DNA from: Cercospora beticola
Taxonomy: Eukaryota; Ascomycota; Dothideomycetes; Mycosphaerellales; Mycosphaerellaceae
NCBI RefSeq assembly: GCF_033473495.1
Contig: NC_088937.1
Coordinates: forward strand, 1,798,001-1,862,000
Length of the DNA stretch: 64,000 nt
Direction: 5' to 3'
Positions 42,958 through 53,949 of the stretch are shown here, one piece after another; the stretch's first letter is position 1, and the number at the start of each line of letters is the position of its first letter. Under the pieces are notes generated by a model. The model ran no database searches. It had not been told where the DNA came from and was given only the letters and a program-made list of their open reading frames with translations. Made by a program: the position numbers and the translations under genes.

Positions 42958-45321
42958 TCAAGCACTCGCCCCCGCCGCAAGCTCGGGAGGCCCGTAGTAG
43001 GGTGTGACGTTTGGTTCTCCCGGCGCTTGAAAATTCGTTGAAGGGTCCTTGGCAGCCTTTGCGGCTGAACATCTCGCCATCGTGGGCGATGATCGTGTGA
43101 TGGTGTTTGTAAAGTAAAAGTTCTCAATAGGCTTCTTGAGAGGTTCGCCCGAAACAGTCGCGCCCTTGTTCTGCTCAACAAGCTGGACCTTGCTGAGAGC
43201 TTGTAGTTCCTTTGACGTAGGCTCAACGATGTCGTATCTTCGAAGTGCTGGTGAGATCTCCTCCATGCGGTCGCGAAGGGCTTCAACGTCGTCATATGGC
43301 AACGGTTGGCCAAGCGCTTCCGAAACGGCGCGGATGATCTTCCAATCCTCCCGCGCCGCTCCATATACGGAAGTGACTGCACGAGACATTTGCACACGGC
43401 CTTCAGTGTTCACATATGTGGCACCCTTCTCGGTATATGCAGCTCCTGGAAGGACGACATCAGCCAGGGCCGCGCCACGGTCACCGTGGTGTCCCTGGTA
43501 GATAACGAATGTGTCTTTGGGAATATCGGCAGCGTCGATTTCGTCTGCGCCGAGCAGCCACATGACCTTCGCTTTTGTGTTGGTGGTCTCTGGGTTGTGC
43601 ACGGTGAAGCCGACTTCGTACGCACCAGCGCGCGAGGCTGCACGCTGCAGAACATTGTAGCCGTTCCATTCTGGGGTCTGGAAGTTAGCCTTGTTCTTCT
43701 CGACGTACGAGCCGACGGTCTCGTAGATGGACTTGGCGTCCTTGTGTTCCGTGACTCCAGAGCCGACAATGATCAATGGTCGTTGTGCGTTCTTGAGCTT
43801 CTCCCCAAAGGGACCGCTGAGTGCACTCTTGAGGTCTTTCGCGTTGGCTCCAAGGTTCTCGTACTCGAAAGTGGATTCAAAGTCCTCGCCTACGAGTCCA
43901 ACTTCGAGGTCGGATCGCAGCCATTGCTTGCGTATTCTAGCATTCAGCACGGCAGCTTCATGTCGGGGGTTGGTTCCGACCAGAAGGATAACATCAGCCT
44001 CTTCCACGCCAACAATTTTCGAATTGAAGGAGAAGTTAGTCTTGACATCAACACCGTGCGCAACCGGGCTGGAACCTTGAGTGAAATCAAGAGCGAGGTT
44101 TTCCGAGCCCAATTTGTTGGCAAGATCCTTAGCAGCGACCAGAGTCTCCGTCTCCACGAGCTCACCTGCCACGAACTTGATCTCGTCGCCCTTTGGTTGA
44201 AGCTCATCAAATTTGTCCTTGATCTCGACGAGTACATTCTCCCACGTGGCAGGCTGGAATTGGTTGTCGCGGCGAATTAAGGGCGTAGTCAGGCGTTGTG
44301 TGCTGAGGCCGTCGCAGGCGAATCGGCTTCGGTCGTCAATCCATTCCTCGTTGACATCGTCGTTCAGGCGGGGAAGGATGCGCATGACCTGGAGTCCTCG
44401 AGAGTCTGCGCGAATGTTGCTTCCGAGGCCGTTCATAACATCGATAGTCTCAGTGTGACCAAGTTCCCAAGGACGAGCGCGGAATGCATAAGGCTTAGAT
44501 GTCAGGGCACCAACAGGGCAGAGGTCGATGACATTTCCAGAGAGCTCAGTGTCCAGTGCGGTTTCGAGGTATGTGCCAATTTGAATGTCGTTTCCACGTC
44601 CCGCTGAGCCGAGTTCTGGCGCGCCAGCAACATCGTTAGCAAAGCGAACACAACGCGTGCAGTGAATGCAGCGGTTCATGGATGTCTACAAGCGTCAGCA
44701 TGTGGTTCGACGCCTTGCTGGAACGGTGTCCTACCTTGACCAAAGGTCCAATGTTCTTGTCCTCGACTGCTCTCTTGCCGCTCAACTCGTGAAATCGCCC
44801 ACGGTCTGCTCCGTATCTCATGCTCTGATCTTGCAAATCACACTCGCCACCTTGATCGCAAATGGGGCAGTCCAATGGGTGGTTCGCCAGCAGGAATTCC
44901 ATGACACCTTCTCGAGCCTTGTGGGCAAGCGGACTATCCGTCTTCACGACCATTCCGGGTTGTACAGGCCAAGCACATGATGCTACAGGTTTTGGAGCGC
45001 GTTCGACTTCGACGAGGCACATTCTGCAGTTGCCGGCAATCATGAGTTTCTCGTGGTAGCAGTATCGGGGCACGGTAGCTCCAGCTTTCTCGCATGCCTG
45101 GATGAGCGCGGTGCCGGCTGTACCACACTGTCAGTCTGACAACGTTATATTCTCAGCCATATCTACCACGTACCTGGCACTGAAACCTTCCTTCCATCTA
45201 CTGTGAGCTCGACGTCGGCCTGGCGTTGTGCGGTCGTGGCAAAGGTGCGCGCCGCCCGGGAGCCATTGCGGGCGGCCAGCGCGGGCGTGCGCGGTATTGA
45301 GCGCAACAGATGGGACCGCAT
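42958..45321 (-). CDS. nuo78: NADH:ubiquinone oxidoreductase 75/78-kDa subunit (NDUFS1/Nuo78)
   Basis: Iron-sulfur subunit of the peripheral arm of mitochondrial complex I, 752 aa. Exons on the minus strand are 45174-45321, 44735-45117 and 42958-44685; introns are 56 and 49 bp with CTGAC branch sites. The presequence is [20 protein letters not shown], rich in Arg and Ala. The N-terminal ferredoxin-like domain binds the [2Fe-2S] cluster ([15 protein letters not shown]). The His-Cys3 cluster motif is [14 protein letters not shown], and the next [4Fe-4S] cluster uses CIHCTRC plus DLCPVG. A molybdopterin-oxidoreductase-like fold without cofactor follows ([25 protein letters not shown]). All cluster ligands are present and the length is normal. 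Confidence 0.95.
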
Positions 45322-46527
45322 TGTGTTACGCTGGCCTCACTGTCGTGCTCGGGGAGAGGGAGGAGAGAGTGGCGTGTGGCCGTGGTGTGTAGGCGATAGC
45401 GTTCAGAAGTCGATTACCTACATGAGGAGGGAGCTTTCCGTGTCAGTGGAAAGCTCTTTCCTCCCATTGGCTCGGGCGGGCCCTTCTCTTCCTTATAACC
45501 TTGAATTCTGTGCACCAATTCTACCTTCTCTCTTCACTCATTTCGGATTCTGTTTATTGTGGTCGCTTGGTCCCTCTGTGCCAGTCGTACTCTATTATGG
45601 ATCCAAGAGCGAAGTCATGGCGCCATAGCTGGAAAACGTAGCCTTTTGAGCAATGAGACGTGCTTTCCTTACCGATGGCTGCTACATTTACACCAACACA
45701 CATTTCATCTTCGCGCATCTCAAGCCATCTGCCGGGGATGCAATTGCCCCTCCTGCCCGCAGTGCTATGGCGCTCAATCGCTCATATGAGCTCCTAGATG
45801 CCTGTCGCTGAGTACGCATATTACAATATACTCAAGGGATTGGCTTCGGGTAGGCATCTGAACTGGAGCTCGAACATGCCAGAGATAATGTTACAGCCTT
45901 TCGAGCACATAAGTGCCACTGAGGCTACAGTCTGCTGGGGGGTTTTGAAATGCTTTGGACAAGAGCAACCGCCTGTAGTGCTGCGAATATGAGTTTCGTC
46001 CCCATCTCGGTTTCATTCTGCGCCGATGCAGTAGCGCCGACCTTGATGATTGTGGCTGCTGGACGTGGGGTAGTCGCGATGGCATGCTCAGTCTCGGTGC
46101 CTTGTGACCTGGGAGGGTGAGGGTTCCGGTTCAGTTGAAAACCAGGCGCTTAGCAGTGCTACACCGCAGTTCGGTGCAACATAGAGACTACCCTCTTGAA
46201 ATTCTCGATGAACTACATGTAGCCCACGACGGAACACAATCGGGATAACCCACTCGGCAGTAACGCCGTTTCGCCAGACCGTCGATCGCAGCCACGTGCT
46301 AGCGTCGCCACAGAATACTCGTCAGTCTCAGAGGCAGGCCGACAGGCAGCGCGACATCAACGTCGCACCTCTTTGTATCGCCCGCTCGCTTCCTTTGCGT
46401 GCTGCCGGCGTGCCGCTGCTGCCAGACGACACAGGCACCGAATCCGCCGCCGCCGCCCTATCACAGTTCAAGTCATGACCAGGATTCGGCCGTTCTCTTC
46501 GAACTGCACTGTCTACCCGTCAGCTTC
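45322..46527. other. Divergent intergenic region complex I / Pho80-like cyclin
   Basis: 1.2 kb with the nuo78 promoter on the left and the cyclin promoter and leader on the right. Short open frames occur on the plus strand but none resembles a known protein. A single CACGTG palindrome (46293-46298) is listed separately. Confidence 0.4.
46293..46298. promoter_or_regulatory. CACGTG E-box upstream of the Pho80-like cyclin
   Basis: One CACGTG lies 230 bp upstream of the cyclin start. This palindrome is the core site of the phosphate regulator Pho4/NUC-1, which Pho80-type cyclins control, but also of other bHLH factors. A single hexamer can occur by chance. Confidence 0.25.
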
Positions 46528-47709
46528 ATGTCCACCCTAACTTCCTCTCCCTCGCACTCCCCTCGCAACCCCTTCCACCACCCGAGTCCGCGCGCGTCGT
46601 ACACTGGCCCTGCGTCCAGCGCTCGCTCCCCCGCCGCCGCGACCCGAAACTCCCCGCGCGCCTTCTCCACCCATTCGCCGCGTCGAACACATGCGCAGAG
46701 CAGCGCCGCACCCCAGCAGCCCGACAAGCACATTCCGTTCGACAGCAGTTCATTCGCCGCTGCCGGGGCGTATGTCAGCACCGGCACGCAGTACAGTCCG
46801 GACGGTCTCCCACCGACGGCAGGCGCCAAGCTGGCTGTCGCAGTAGGGAAGCCTCCGGGCTCAGAGGTTGGGGCGCGCAGTGGGAGGAAGCGCAAGGAGA
46901 CATTGACGTCTCCAGACTCGTCGCCAGAGCCCATGAGCGGCGCCAGCGCCTCATCCGGCGCGCCACATGGAACACAGCGAATGCCAGAGGAACCCGATCC
47001 GCGATCAGACCCCGCTGGGAACACAGGTGGCTCATCGCCGGCACTGCAAGAGGCGCGATCTACCCATGGTCACTCCGCCGCTCCGAAAAGATCGAAAGCG
47101 GAGCCCGGATCTGTTAAGGCTATGCCAGTCAGATATGAGAAGGCTAGCACGAAAGAACTTGGAGTCCTTGTCTCCAATATGCTCATGGAGCTCATTCGCA
47201 TCAACGATCAGATCCCGTTACGTGACGGGAGACTGACTCGATTTCACTCGAGAGCGCCTCCAGGGATCAGTGTATCAGACTACCTGCAGCGTTTGATACA
47301 GCATGCAACGCTATCACCACCAATACTCCTTAGCATGGTGTATTATATCGATCGCCTTTGCACGATGTACCCCGCATTCACGATCAATAGCCTCACAGTT
47401 CACCGGTTTTTGATAACTGCGGCAACCGTGGCCGCCAAGGGCTTGAGCGACTCCTTCTGGACCAACCCCACTTACGCAAGAATTGGGGGGATACCGGTGT
47501 CGGAGTTGGCAACTCTCGAACTTGAGCTTTTACAACGCGTCGACTGGAAGATTGTACCCAAGCCTGAGACTCTCGAAGAATATTATCGCAGTCTGGTGGA
47601 GAGGACTGAAGGATACGTCATGGAGGCAGGCAGCTCTGGATCAGATAGCAGCAGCATCCTTTCCAGTGAGACTGGCAGAAGTGAGGAGATGTCGGAAGGC
47701 AATACGTGA
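46528..47709 (+). CDS. Pho80/Pho85-type cyclin
   Basis: 393 aa, single exon. The C-terminal half is a PHO80-family cyclin box (PF08613-like): VSDYLQRLIQHATLSPPILLSM (positions about 249-270), YYIDRLCTMYP, then NSLTVHRFLITAATVAAKGLSD and TYARIGGIPVSELATLELE. Such cyclins partner the Pho85 cyclin-dependent kinase in phosphate, glycogen or cell-cycle control. The N-terminal half is long, Ser/Pro/Ala-rich and probably disordered, with many SP/TP sites. The start at 46528 (MSTLTSSPS) is preferred over upstream in-frame non-ATG codons. It could be the Pho80/PREG orthologue or another Pcl; sequence alone does not decide. Confidence 0.85.
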   Translation: MSTLTSSPSHSPRNPFHHPSPRASYTGPASSARSPAAATRNSPRAFSTHSPRRTHAQSSAAPQQPDKHIPFDSSSFAAAGAYVSTGTQYSPDGLPPTAGAKLAVAVGKPPGSEVGARSGRKRKETLTSPDSSPEPMSGASASSGAPHGTQRMPEEPDPRSDPAGNTGGSSPALQEARSTHGHSAAPKRSKAEPGSVKAMPVRYEKASTKELGVLVSNMLMELIRINDQIPLRDGRLTRFHSRAPPGISVSDYLQRLIQHATLSPPILLSMVYYIDRLCTMYPAFTINSLTVHRFLITAATVAAKGLSDSFWTNPTYARIGGIPVSELATLELELLQRVDWKIVPKPETLEEYYRSLVERTEGYVMEAGSSGSDSSSILSSETGRSEEMSEGNT

Positions 47710-48176
47710 AACGGCATACAAAACTCAGTTTGAAAGAGGGCAGGAACAAGTGAGGCGTCGACGCAAGCCCGTGGCTGCCTTCGACAATATCCATGAATTC
47801 AGCTATACTGGATGAGAGGGGAAGTAGGGAAGCTCTCTGTTCCCAGAACGCAGAGCTAATCACGAGGAACAGAGCATAGTGGACGAGATTGTGGCATACG
47901 GCATCAATGCGGCGCTGGTGGATACTAGGGTATTCCAGGTGGAAGCCCTGCACGTTCCAAGGAAGGAATTCTGAGCGTTCCTATGCATTAGCGAAGCGAT
48001 GGTGATCATGAGGTGCATCGGCTGGAGACATTGGATGATATCAGGTCATCGTCCATTATGACAAAGAGGTGCATTTTCTCCCATGCTGCTGGGCCTGATG
48101 TTACCTTTAGGCGTTTATCTGCGCCGTATACTGAGCAGCCCAGATTGCTGATAGACGCACGAATACCAGCTAGGTA
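47710..48176. other. Convergent intergenic region
   Basis: The gap between the cyclin (+) and the F-box/2EXR-like gene (-). No gene or repeat recognised. Confidence 0.4.
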
Positions 48177-49025
48177 TCATCCTGCACGATCATTGCAGTG
48201 TGCATATTTCTGCAACCAAGCATCTCCAAAATGAAAGCCCAGAGCGGCCCAGTCAGATTCTCTGAGCTCCTCTCCCTCACCATTAGTCAGCTTCGACTTC
48301 TCATCCAAATTCCACTCTCGCTGCAGTTGAAAATCCTCTCCTTGCACTTGCCATGAAGCATCAACTTGGATCCTGCCAATGTATTTGCTTGCTGTGTCAA
48401 GTTTGCTCAAAGCTTTCATCATCCGACAGATTTCCCGGACCGTCTCAGCATGGGTCGCACGAGTATAGTCGTCTTGGAACGTGACGTTCAAGTGCAGATT
48501 GCGCAGAAAGAATGGCCCTGGCGTGGAGAAGGGAGCGTCATCGTTTAGAAATGTTGGACCGAGATGAAGGAAGCGAGAGAGAAAATTGAGAAGTGTTCGA
48601 AAAATGTGGCCTGGCTGACGAGGCCAGCCGTCATTCGCGCGAAAGGCTTCGGTGCTGAGGATCTTAAGATTGACTTGGAGATCTAACGTTGAACCAGGCT
48701 GCAAGGCTAGATTTTGAAGCGTCCATTTAGGCGTGTAAACGTATCCCTTGACAAGGATATCGATCTCGAAGCGGAGTCTTTTGGCGTTGTAGAGTTGCAT
48801 TGTGAGGTCGTTTGCTTCGGCGCGAATTTGGCGATTGACTGCAAGGAGGTTGAGGTATTGCCAGTTGGAATGTTCTGACCATAGGTAGAATTGACCATCG
48901 GTTCCGGGAGGAGGTATTGTTCGGAAGGCTCTTGTTGGTGGCGGTGCGCGTATTGTCATTGCTTCGAGCATGATGATGTCGCGTAGTTCGCGCGGGAGAC
49001 GCAGGAGAGGACTTGTAGATGCCAT
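48177..49025 (-). CDS. F-box/2EXR-like protein of unknown function
   Basis: 282 aa, single exon. The N-terminus LLRLPRELRDIIMLEAM is the LPxELRxxI motif typical of a very large fungal family with an F-box-like or 2EXR start, followed by LLAVNRQIRAEA, also typical. The remainder is helical with no catalytic motif. If it acts as an F-box it would recruit substrates to an SCF ubiquitin ligase, but that is unproven. Its 5' half has C-rich and its 3' half G-rich coding strand. The start is the ATG at 49025 (MASTSPLLRLP). It is divergent from EMC7 across 352 bp. Confidence 0.78.
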   Translation of the reverse strand: MASTSPLLRLPRELRDIIMLEAMTIRAPPPTRAFRTIPPPGTDGQFYLWSEHSNWQYLNLLAVNRQIRAEANDLTMQLYNAKRLRFEIDILVKGYVYTPKWTLQNLALQPGSTLDLQVNLKILSTEAFRANDGWPRQPGHIFRTLLNFLSRFLHLGPTFLNDDAPFSTPGPFFLRNLHLNVTFQDDYTRATHAETVREICRMMKALSKLDTASKYIGRIQVDASWQVQGEDFQLQREWNLDEKSKLTNGEGEELRESDWAALGFHFGDAWLQKYAHCNDRAG

Positions 49026-49377
49026 ATTGTCTTGTTGATGCGAAGCCTTGCGATGAGGGGTGTGCCGTTTATATGTCAATCGATCATGTTGTACTATGCT
49101 GTGATTAAGACGGTGAGCAAAACGTGGTGAATAGGAGAGATGCAGAATGGTGCATAGAATTAATTTAATATCGGAATGCAGCTCAATACAAAGCGGTCAG
49201 TAAAAGCACAAGCGAGGTTTCAAGTGTGAAGGAAAGGAGCATCTCGTACGACACAGTGTAAATAGGATACAAGATTGCCGGATAGATCCGCGGGCGATAA
49301 GGCATGTGCTCGTGGTGAAGGTCAAACGTCGACCTGGAAGCAATCGATTCGCGACATCGCTTGCAAACACCACCGAC
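49026..49377. other. Divergent intergenic region F-box-like / EMC7
   Basis: 352 bp with two divergent promoters. Left part is A/T-rich around 49140-49180. Nothing else seen. Confidence 0.45.
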
Positions 49378-50119
49378 ATGGCATCAATACGCAGCGCGCT
49401 CGTCCTTGCATGTGCCGCACTGGCATCGGCGGCTAAGTTGACTGTTTCCATCCCGCCATCACAACTGCTGCCGAATCCATCGACCCTTCCATCCTCAAGC
49501 CACGCAGTGCTACTCGGGCCTCCAGGTGTACGCTACGATGCTCCGATCCGTAGAGACAACACTTTCTTGTTCGAAGATATTCCAGATGCCAGCTATCTGC
49601 TCACAATACAATCTCGGGACCACTTCTTCCCGCCTTTAAGAGTGGATGTCACGAAAAGTGAGGGCGAAAGTTCGCAAAACATCAGTGCTTGGGCAACTTT
49701 CAGAGGCAACGAGTGGGACAACAAAGGGCAGTCTTTCGGGACGGGAAAAGATGAACTGAAGATTGATGTCAAAGCTGGGGCCGAGAAGCAGTTCTACCAA
49801 GAAAGAGGCGGCTTCAACATTCTCAGCTTCTTGAAGAGTCCGATGATTCTGATGGCTTTGGCGTCCTTGGTGCTGGTAGTCGGCATGCCGTACATCATGG
49901 AGAACAGTAAGTTTGCAAAGAACAGACCACTCGCCAATTCTATGCTAATTCATCGCAGTGGATCCGGAAGCAAAGGCGGAGTTCGAGGAGATGAGCGCCA
50001 AAAGCCCGCTATCTGGCAGCTCTGGCGCAGCCGCGCAAATGCAGAACTTCGATTTGGCAGGTTTCCTGGCTGGCACATCCAAGTCTTCAGACGATTCGTC
50101 TTCTGCGAAGAAGAAGTAG
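49378..50119 (+). CDS. EMC7: ER membrane protein complex subunit 7
   Basis: 229 aa. Exons are 49378-49906 and 49959-50119, with a 52-bp intron. It has an N-terminal signal peptide (MASIRSALVLACAALASAA), a lumenal beta-sandwich domain (VLLGPPGVRYDAPIRRDNTF, then FEDIPDASYLLTIQSRDHFF), one membrane segment (MILMALASLVLVVGMPYI) and a cytosolic tail. The splice joins YIMEN to MDPEAKAEFEEM, which is the family signature after the membrane segment. EMC is the ER insertase for tail-anchored and multipass proteins. The tail ends SSSAKKK, resembling a di-lysine ER-retrieval signal. Confidence 0.92.
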
Positions 50120-50391
50120 CTGGAAGACTCCGCTCTGTATTCATCGAATGAAGTCAAAACATTAACATGCTCTCATAACTGATTTTGCCTGCCTCCGGGT
50201 TCCAGGAGAATACCCGCCATCTGCTTTTCAGGATTGCGTGCTTCACAACACAGCCCATGCACATTTGAATCATTCATAAACCTTTAGGCTAAAGCGGTGC
50301 GGAGTTGAGCTCTGGAGCGGCCGCTTAGGCAGGTATAAGAAGTCGAGAGCCGGACATTTTCTCAAGCGGTACTACGCTAGGTCAAGACACT

Positions 50392-51486
50392 ATGGCACCT
50401 ATCAAAGTTGGACTCATCGGATACGGCTCGTCAACAAACACCTTTCACTTGCCATACATCCTCCCCAACCCGGACCTGCAGGTCTACTCATTTCTCCAAA
50501 GAGCAGAAGCTCCGAAAGGCGACGAACCTCGCAAGCATTGTACCATAGACTATCCTCAAGCCAAGCACTATCGTACACCAGAAGACTTCTTCGCCGACAT
50601 CGAAATCGAACTTGTTATCGTCTGCACCGGTCATAGCACGCACTCCACATTTGCCGAACAAGCCCTCTCGGCTGGAAAACATGTCGTGGTCGAAAAACCC
50701 TTCACCATCACGTCCGCCGAAGCAGACAAGCTCATCGCTCTTTCCAAGGAGACCGGTAAAATCTTAACGTGTTTCCAAAACCGGCGCTACGACTCCGACT
50801 TTCGCACACTGAAACACCTAATCGATCAAAAGTCCTTTGGCAAAATCACCGAATTTGAAAACCACTACTCGGTCGACAATCCTCCTTGGATGCACAACAG
50901 TAAAAATGCCACAGCCCAACCTGGCGAAGGTCTCCTGTACGGACTTGGCTCCCACTCCATCGACCAAACGCTCCTCCTCTTCGGCGTCCCGAAATCAGTC
51001 ACAGCGTTCACGCGCTCTCTCCTCGTGAAGAATGGCGCCGACGATAGTTTCACCATCATCTTACAGTACGATGGTGATCAGAAGGACCTCCTCGTGACCA
51101 TAAAAACCACAGCTGTCATTCCACTGCCGACACACAAGATCCTCAAATATCGTGTTCTGGGCACACACGGGACATTCCATAAGACGGGCGAAGATCCTCA
51201 GATTGAGCAGTTTTTTGATGGGGTGTCGGTGACGGATGAGGAGAAGTTTGGGGTTGAGCCGGAGAAGTATCATGGGTGGTTGAGTACGAGGTTGGAAGGG
51301 AATAAGTTTGACGGAACGGTGAAGAGTCAGAGAGGGTGTTATGTGGATTACTATCGCGATGTTGTGGCTGCGGTGAGAGGGGAGAAGGAGGTTGTGGTCA
51401 AAGCGGAAGAGTCGAGGAATGGGATCAGACTGATTGAGTTGGCATTGGAGAGTGCGGAGAAGGGGGTCACAGTGGCTTGGAGTTAG
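50392..51486 (+). CDS. Gfo/Idh/MocA-family oxidoreductase
   Basis: 364 aa, single exon. The N-terminal Rossmann domain starts IKVGLIGYGSSTNTFHLPYI, with the family's EKP motif in HVVVEKPFTIT (Lys98-Pro99 region, the conserved catalytic lysine). The C-terminal domain has ITEFENHYSVDNPPW and GLLYGLGSHSIDQTLLLFG, with the conserved Asp/His pair. It probably uses NAD(P)(H) on a sugar, inositol or related substrate; substrate unknown. The last 300 bases switch to G/T-ending codons, as in the DUF1989 gene. Confidence 0.9.
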   Translation: MAPIKVGLIGYGSSTNTFHLPYILPNPDLQVYSFLQRAEAPKGDEPRKHCTIDYPQAKHYRTPEDFFADIEIELVIVCTGHSTHSTFAEQALSAGKHVVVEKPFTITSAEADKLIALSKETGKILTCFQNRRYDSDFRTLKHLIDQKSFGKITEFENHYSVDNPPWMHNSKNATAQPGEGLLYGLGSHSIDQTLLLFGVPKSVTAFTRSLLVKNGADDSFTIILQYDGDQKDLLVTIKTTAVIPLPTHKILKYRVLGTHGTFHKTGEDPQIEQFFDGVSVTDEEKFGVEPEKYHGWLSTRLEGNKFDGTVKSQRGCYVDYYRDVVAAVRGEKEVVVKAEESRNGIRLIELALESAEKGVTVAWS

Positions 51487-51751
51487 AGGGACTTTGGTAG
51501 GAGTGTCGTGTGAGACGATTTCGGTTTGCAATCATTTTGAATCGCAATTTTCAAAACAGTGTTTCATGGCTCTTGAATTTGCCTAACATGTCGATCATGT
51601 GTCGCAGTGCGACTTCATTCATATGGTACATGCGGTGCCGCGTCTATAGCTCATACGAGGCGCCGGTTCCACTCATACTCTATCATGTTCGGTTTCGGTT
51701 CGTGTCATGCGAGTGGGATCAGCAGACCCACGATGCGTTGCGATAGCCGGC

Positions 51752-52627
51752 TCACGAATCCACCTCCATCCCCTCCGTGCTCTCACCTCCCTCAGGCTTG
51801 TTCTCGAACGTCGTCTCTAACCAACCTGAAAGCTCTTGTCCCTCGTACAGCTTGAAGGGCTCGCCCACGCCTGTCACCCCTAGGCTGGTGTTGTCCACAG
51901 TCAACTCCTTGTCCTGACTCAAGCTATCCTTGAGAGCGCGCAGGGCGTGTTTGATCAGCTCTTCTCTGCTTGAGCCCTCGAACTCGTCCAAATTCCGCTC
52001 GAGGTATGTTCTCGCCATCTGTGACCGCGCACCGATACCACATGCAATCATCTCTTGCGTCACACCGCTCGGCTGGAATTCGAAGAGATGCGGTCCCTTT
52101 GCGTCCACGCCTGCAATGAGCAGCCCCACTCCGTAGGGGCGCTTTCCGTAGTGTTGTGTGTTTGTCTGCGCGCGATCGCCGATACGTGATGTGATTTCGG
52201 AGAGAGCGATGGGTCGGCCATAGGTCAGTCGTGAGGCGAGCGATTGTTGCTTCATGAAATTGGACAGGACGCGGGCATCGGAGGCGAGACCAGCAAGAGC
52301 AATGCCATAGTGGGTATCGATTTCTATGAGCTTCTTCTGATAGGATGACAGTTCCTCGGCATTGCGCTGGGAAGAAGATAGATGAGTGTGAGTTCAGTGT
52401 TCTATGTGGGAGTGGGCTGTACCTTGAGAGCGGCGAGCACGGCGTGCGTCTTGCTGACGATGCCCACAACGACGGAACCTTGCTTGACGGCTTCTTGGGC
52501 GTATTCTACCTGGAAGATGCGGCCCTGCGGTGAGCTGCCCGTAGCAGTTAGCCATGTGTGCTGTTTCCATCGGTGTTGCGAGGACGTACAAGGTGACCGA
52601 GTCGTTGTCGTAGTTGTTTCTGAACAT
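51752..52627 (-). CDS. PRE5: 20S proteasome alpha-6 subunit (PSMA1/Pre5)
   Basis: 254 aa. Exons on the minus strand are 52590-52627 (38 nt), 52423-52534 and 51752-52366; introns are 55 and 56 bp. The first exon ends within a codon that splicing completes to give [20 protein letters not shown], then [13 protein letters not shown], the alpha-subunit signature. [16 protein letters not shown] and ARTYLER match PSMA1/Pre5 rather than other alpha subunits. The C-terminal tail is acidic ([12 protein letters not shown]). It is an outer-ring, non-catalytic subunit of the core particle. It is divergent from VPS55 with 361 bp between. Confidence 0.95.
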
Positions 52628-52988
52628 CTTGCTGCTCTGTTGCTATCAGTCCAGGATGAGTCGTGTGTGAGCAGCAGATGGGAAATGCGGCGAAGATGTT
52701 GTCGCTTGGATTGATGTGTCGGCAGGCAGCTTGGGCGACGCGGCGGCTCAGAGCTTCACTCTTGGAGCGTGCACGGACGCGCAGCTCATACCTCATACAC
52801 TGAAACACGCGCGCAAGTTGGCGACGTCAAGTCCTCCGCTACACACCTCACCTCTTTTCCGCACCAGTCCACCACCACCGCCTGCTCCGCCGTCATCACG
52901 CAGTGCCATCGCAAACGACTCTAGAGCCCACGAACCTTTCGCTCAGGCAGCTACACCCGCGACACATCTCCGACCAACTCCGCCAGGC
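52628..52988. promoter_or_regulatory. Shared divergent promoter region PRE5 / VPS55
   Basis: 361 bp between the start codons of two divergent housekeeping genes. C-rich near VPS55. I looked for a proteasome-associated control element (GGTGGCAAA) and did not find an exact one. Confidence 0.45.
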
Positions 52989-53497
52989 ATGGCTATGGCT
53001 GGGCTCAAGACCATTATCGTACTCTCCTTCGTATGTGCTAGTGGGAGATACATACCCGTGCTATGCTGATGGGAGAATAGATCCTGGCGATTGGCTTCCT
53101 CCTCGTCATCCTCTCCTCAGCGCTGTTCGAATCCTACCTCACACTGCTCGTGGTCGCAACCTACGTAATCGCACCTCTACCGAACTGGATATGTTCGAAA
53201 GCCCAAGCGCACGATGACTTCATGGACAGCGGGAACAACAGCATAGTCGAGCTGGGCAGATTCTTGACAGGCTTCCTGGTGGTGATGGGCATTGGTAGGT
53301 CATGCGACACAGCAGAAACCGCTCCCAACAACGGTAAGAAGACATGCACTGACAGCACTGTAGCACTACCAATCGTCCTCGCACATTGCGATCAGATCAA
53401 GATTCCGGCCATGATTATGAGTATTATCGGCGGCCTCCTCATCTACGGCACCATTATATCCTTCGGCTTGTTCTTCCGAGAGCAGGAAGAGTTCTAG
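52989..53497 (+). CDS. VPS55: Vacuolar protein sorting protein Vps55
   Basis: 129-aa integral membrane protein of late endosomes that acts with Vps68 in endosome-to-vacuole sorting; animal relative OB-RGRP/LEPROT. Exons are 52989-53030, 53081-53294 and 53364-53497; introns are 50 and 69 bp. Four hydrophobic segments are evident: KTIIVLSFILAIGFLLVIL, SYLTLLVVATYVIAPLPNWI, LGRFLTGFLVVMGIALPIVL and MIMSIIGGLLIYGTIISFGL. The loop RAQ-like KAQAHDDFMDSGNNSIVE is family-typical. The first exon is only 14 codons. A second ATG two codons in could also serve as start. Confidence 0.94.
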
Positions 53498-53949
53498 AAG
53501 GCGAGCCACCTCGCTTGTGCCGCAGCTCTTTATGCACAGACCGAGCAAACCAGCGCCGAAGTTTTCCATCTCATCTCTCATCTTCATAAATAGCACCCTC
53601 CAGATGGTCTGACAAGCTGGACCTCGAAGCTCCGTTGCCTCGACCAGAGATGCCTTCAACCGCTCGCTCTACCCCACAAACCTTAGATCCCTGCGCTGCA
53701 AACAGAGAGGCATCGCCGCTGTTGCTGTGGACCTGGGCACCTGTTCCTTCCCCTTCTGGGCGCCTCCTTGTTGGTTGCGGTCCTTGCTCCGACATGGTTG
53801 TTGTTATGTGATTTCCGCTCACTCCGCACTGTTGAAAATTTCGCTCCCAACACACACCGCAACCATTTGGCAAGGAGAGAGACTGACGCTAGTTCATTGA
53901 GAAGGCAGCCACCTCTCGCAGCGTGGTCTGCTGTGCGGCGAGCACATTT
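53498..53949. other. Intergenic, upstream of the orphan coiled-coil gene
   Basis: About 450 bp between two plus-strand genes. No gene, repeat or motif recognised. Confidence 0.4.

Noticed and set aside
43306..44280. 324-codon plus-strand open frame
   Set aside because: It is antisense to the complex I 75/78-kDa gene, whose motifs are unmistakable; the frame is a by-product of codon bias.
53120..53140. B-box-like GTTCGAATCC as a tRNA signal
   Set aside because: It lies in VPS55 coding sequence and no matching A box or cloverleaf is visible.
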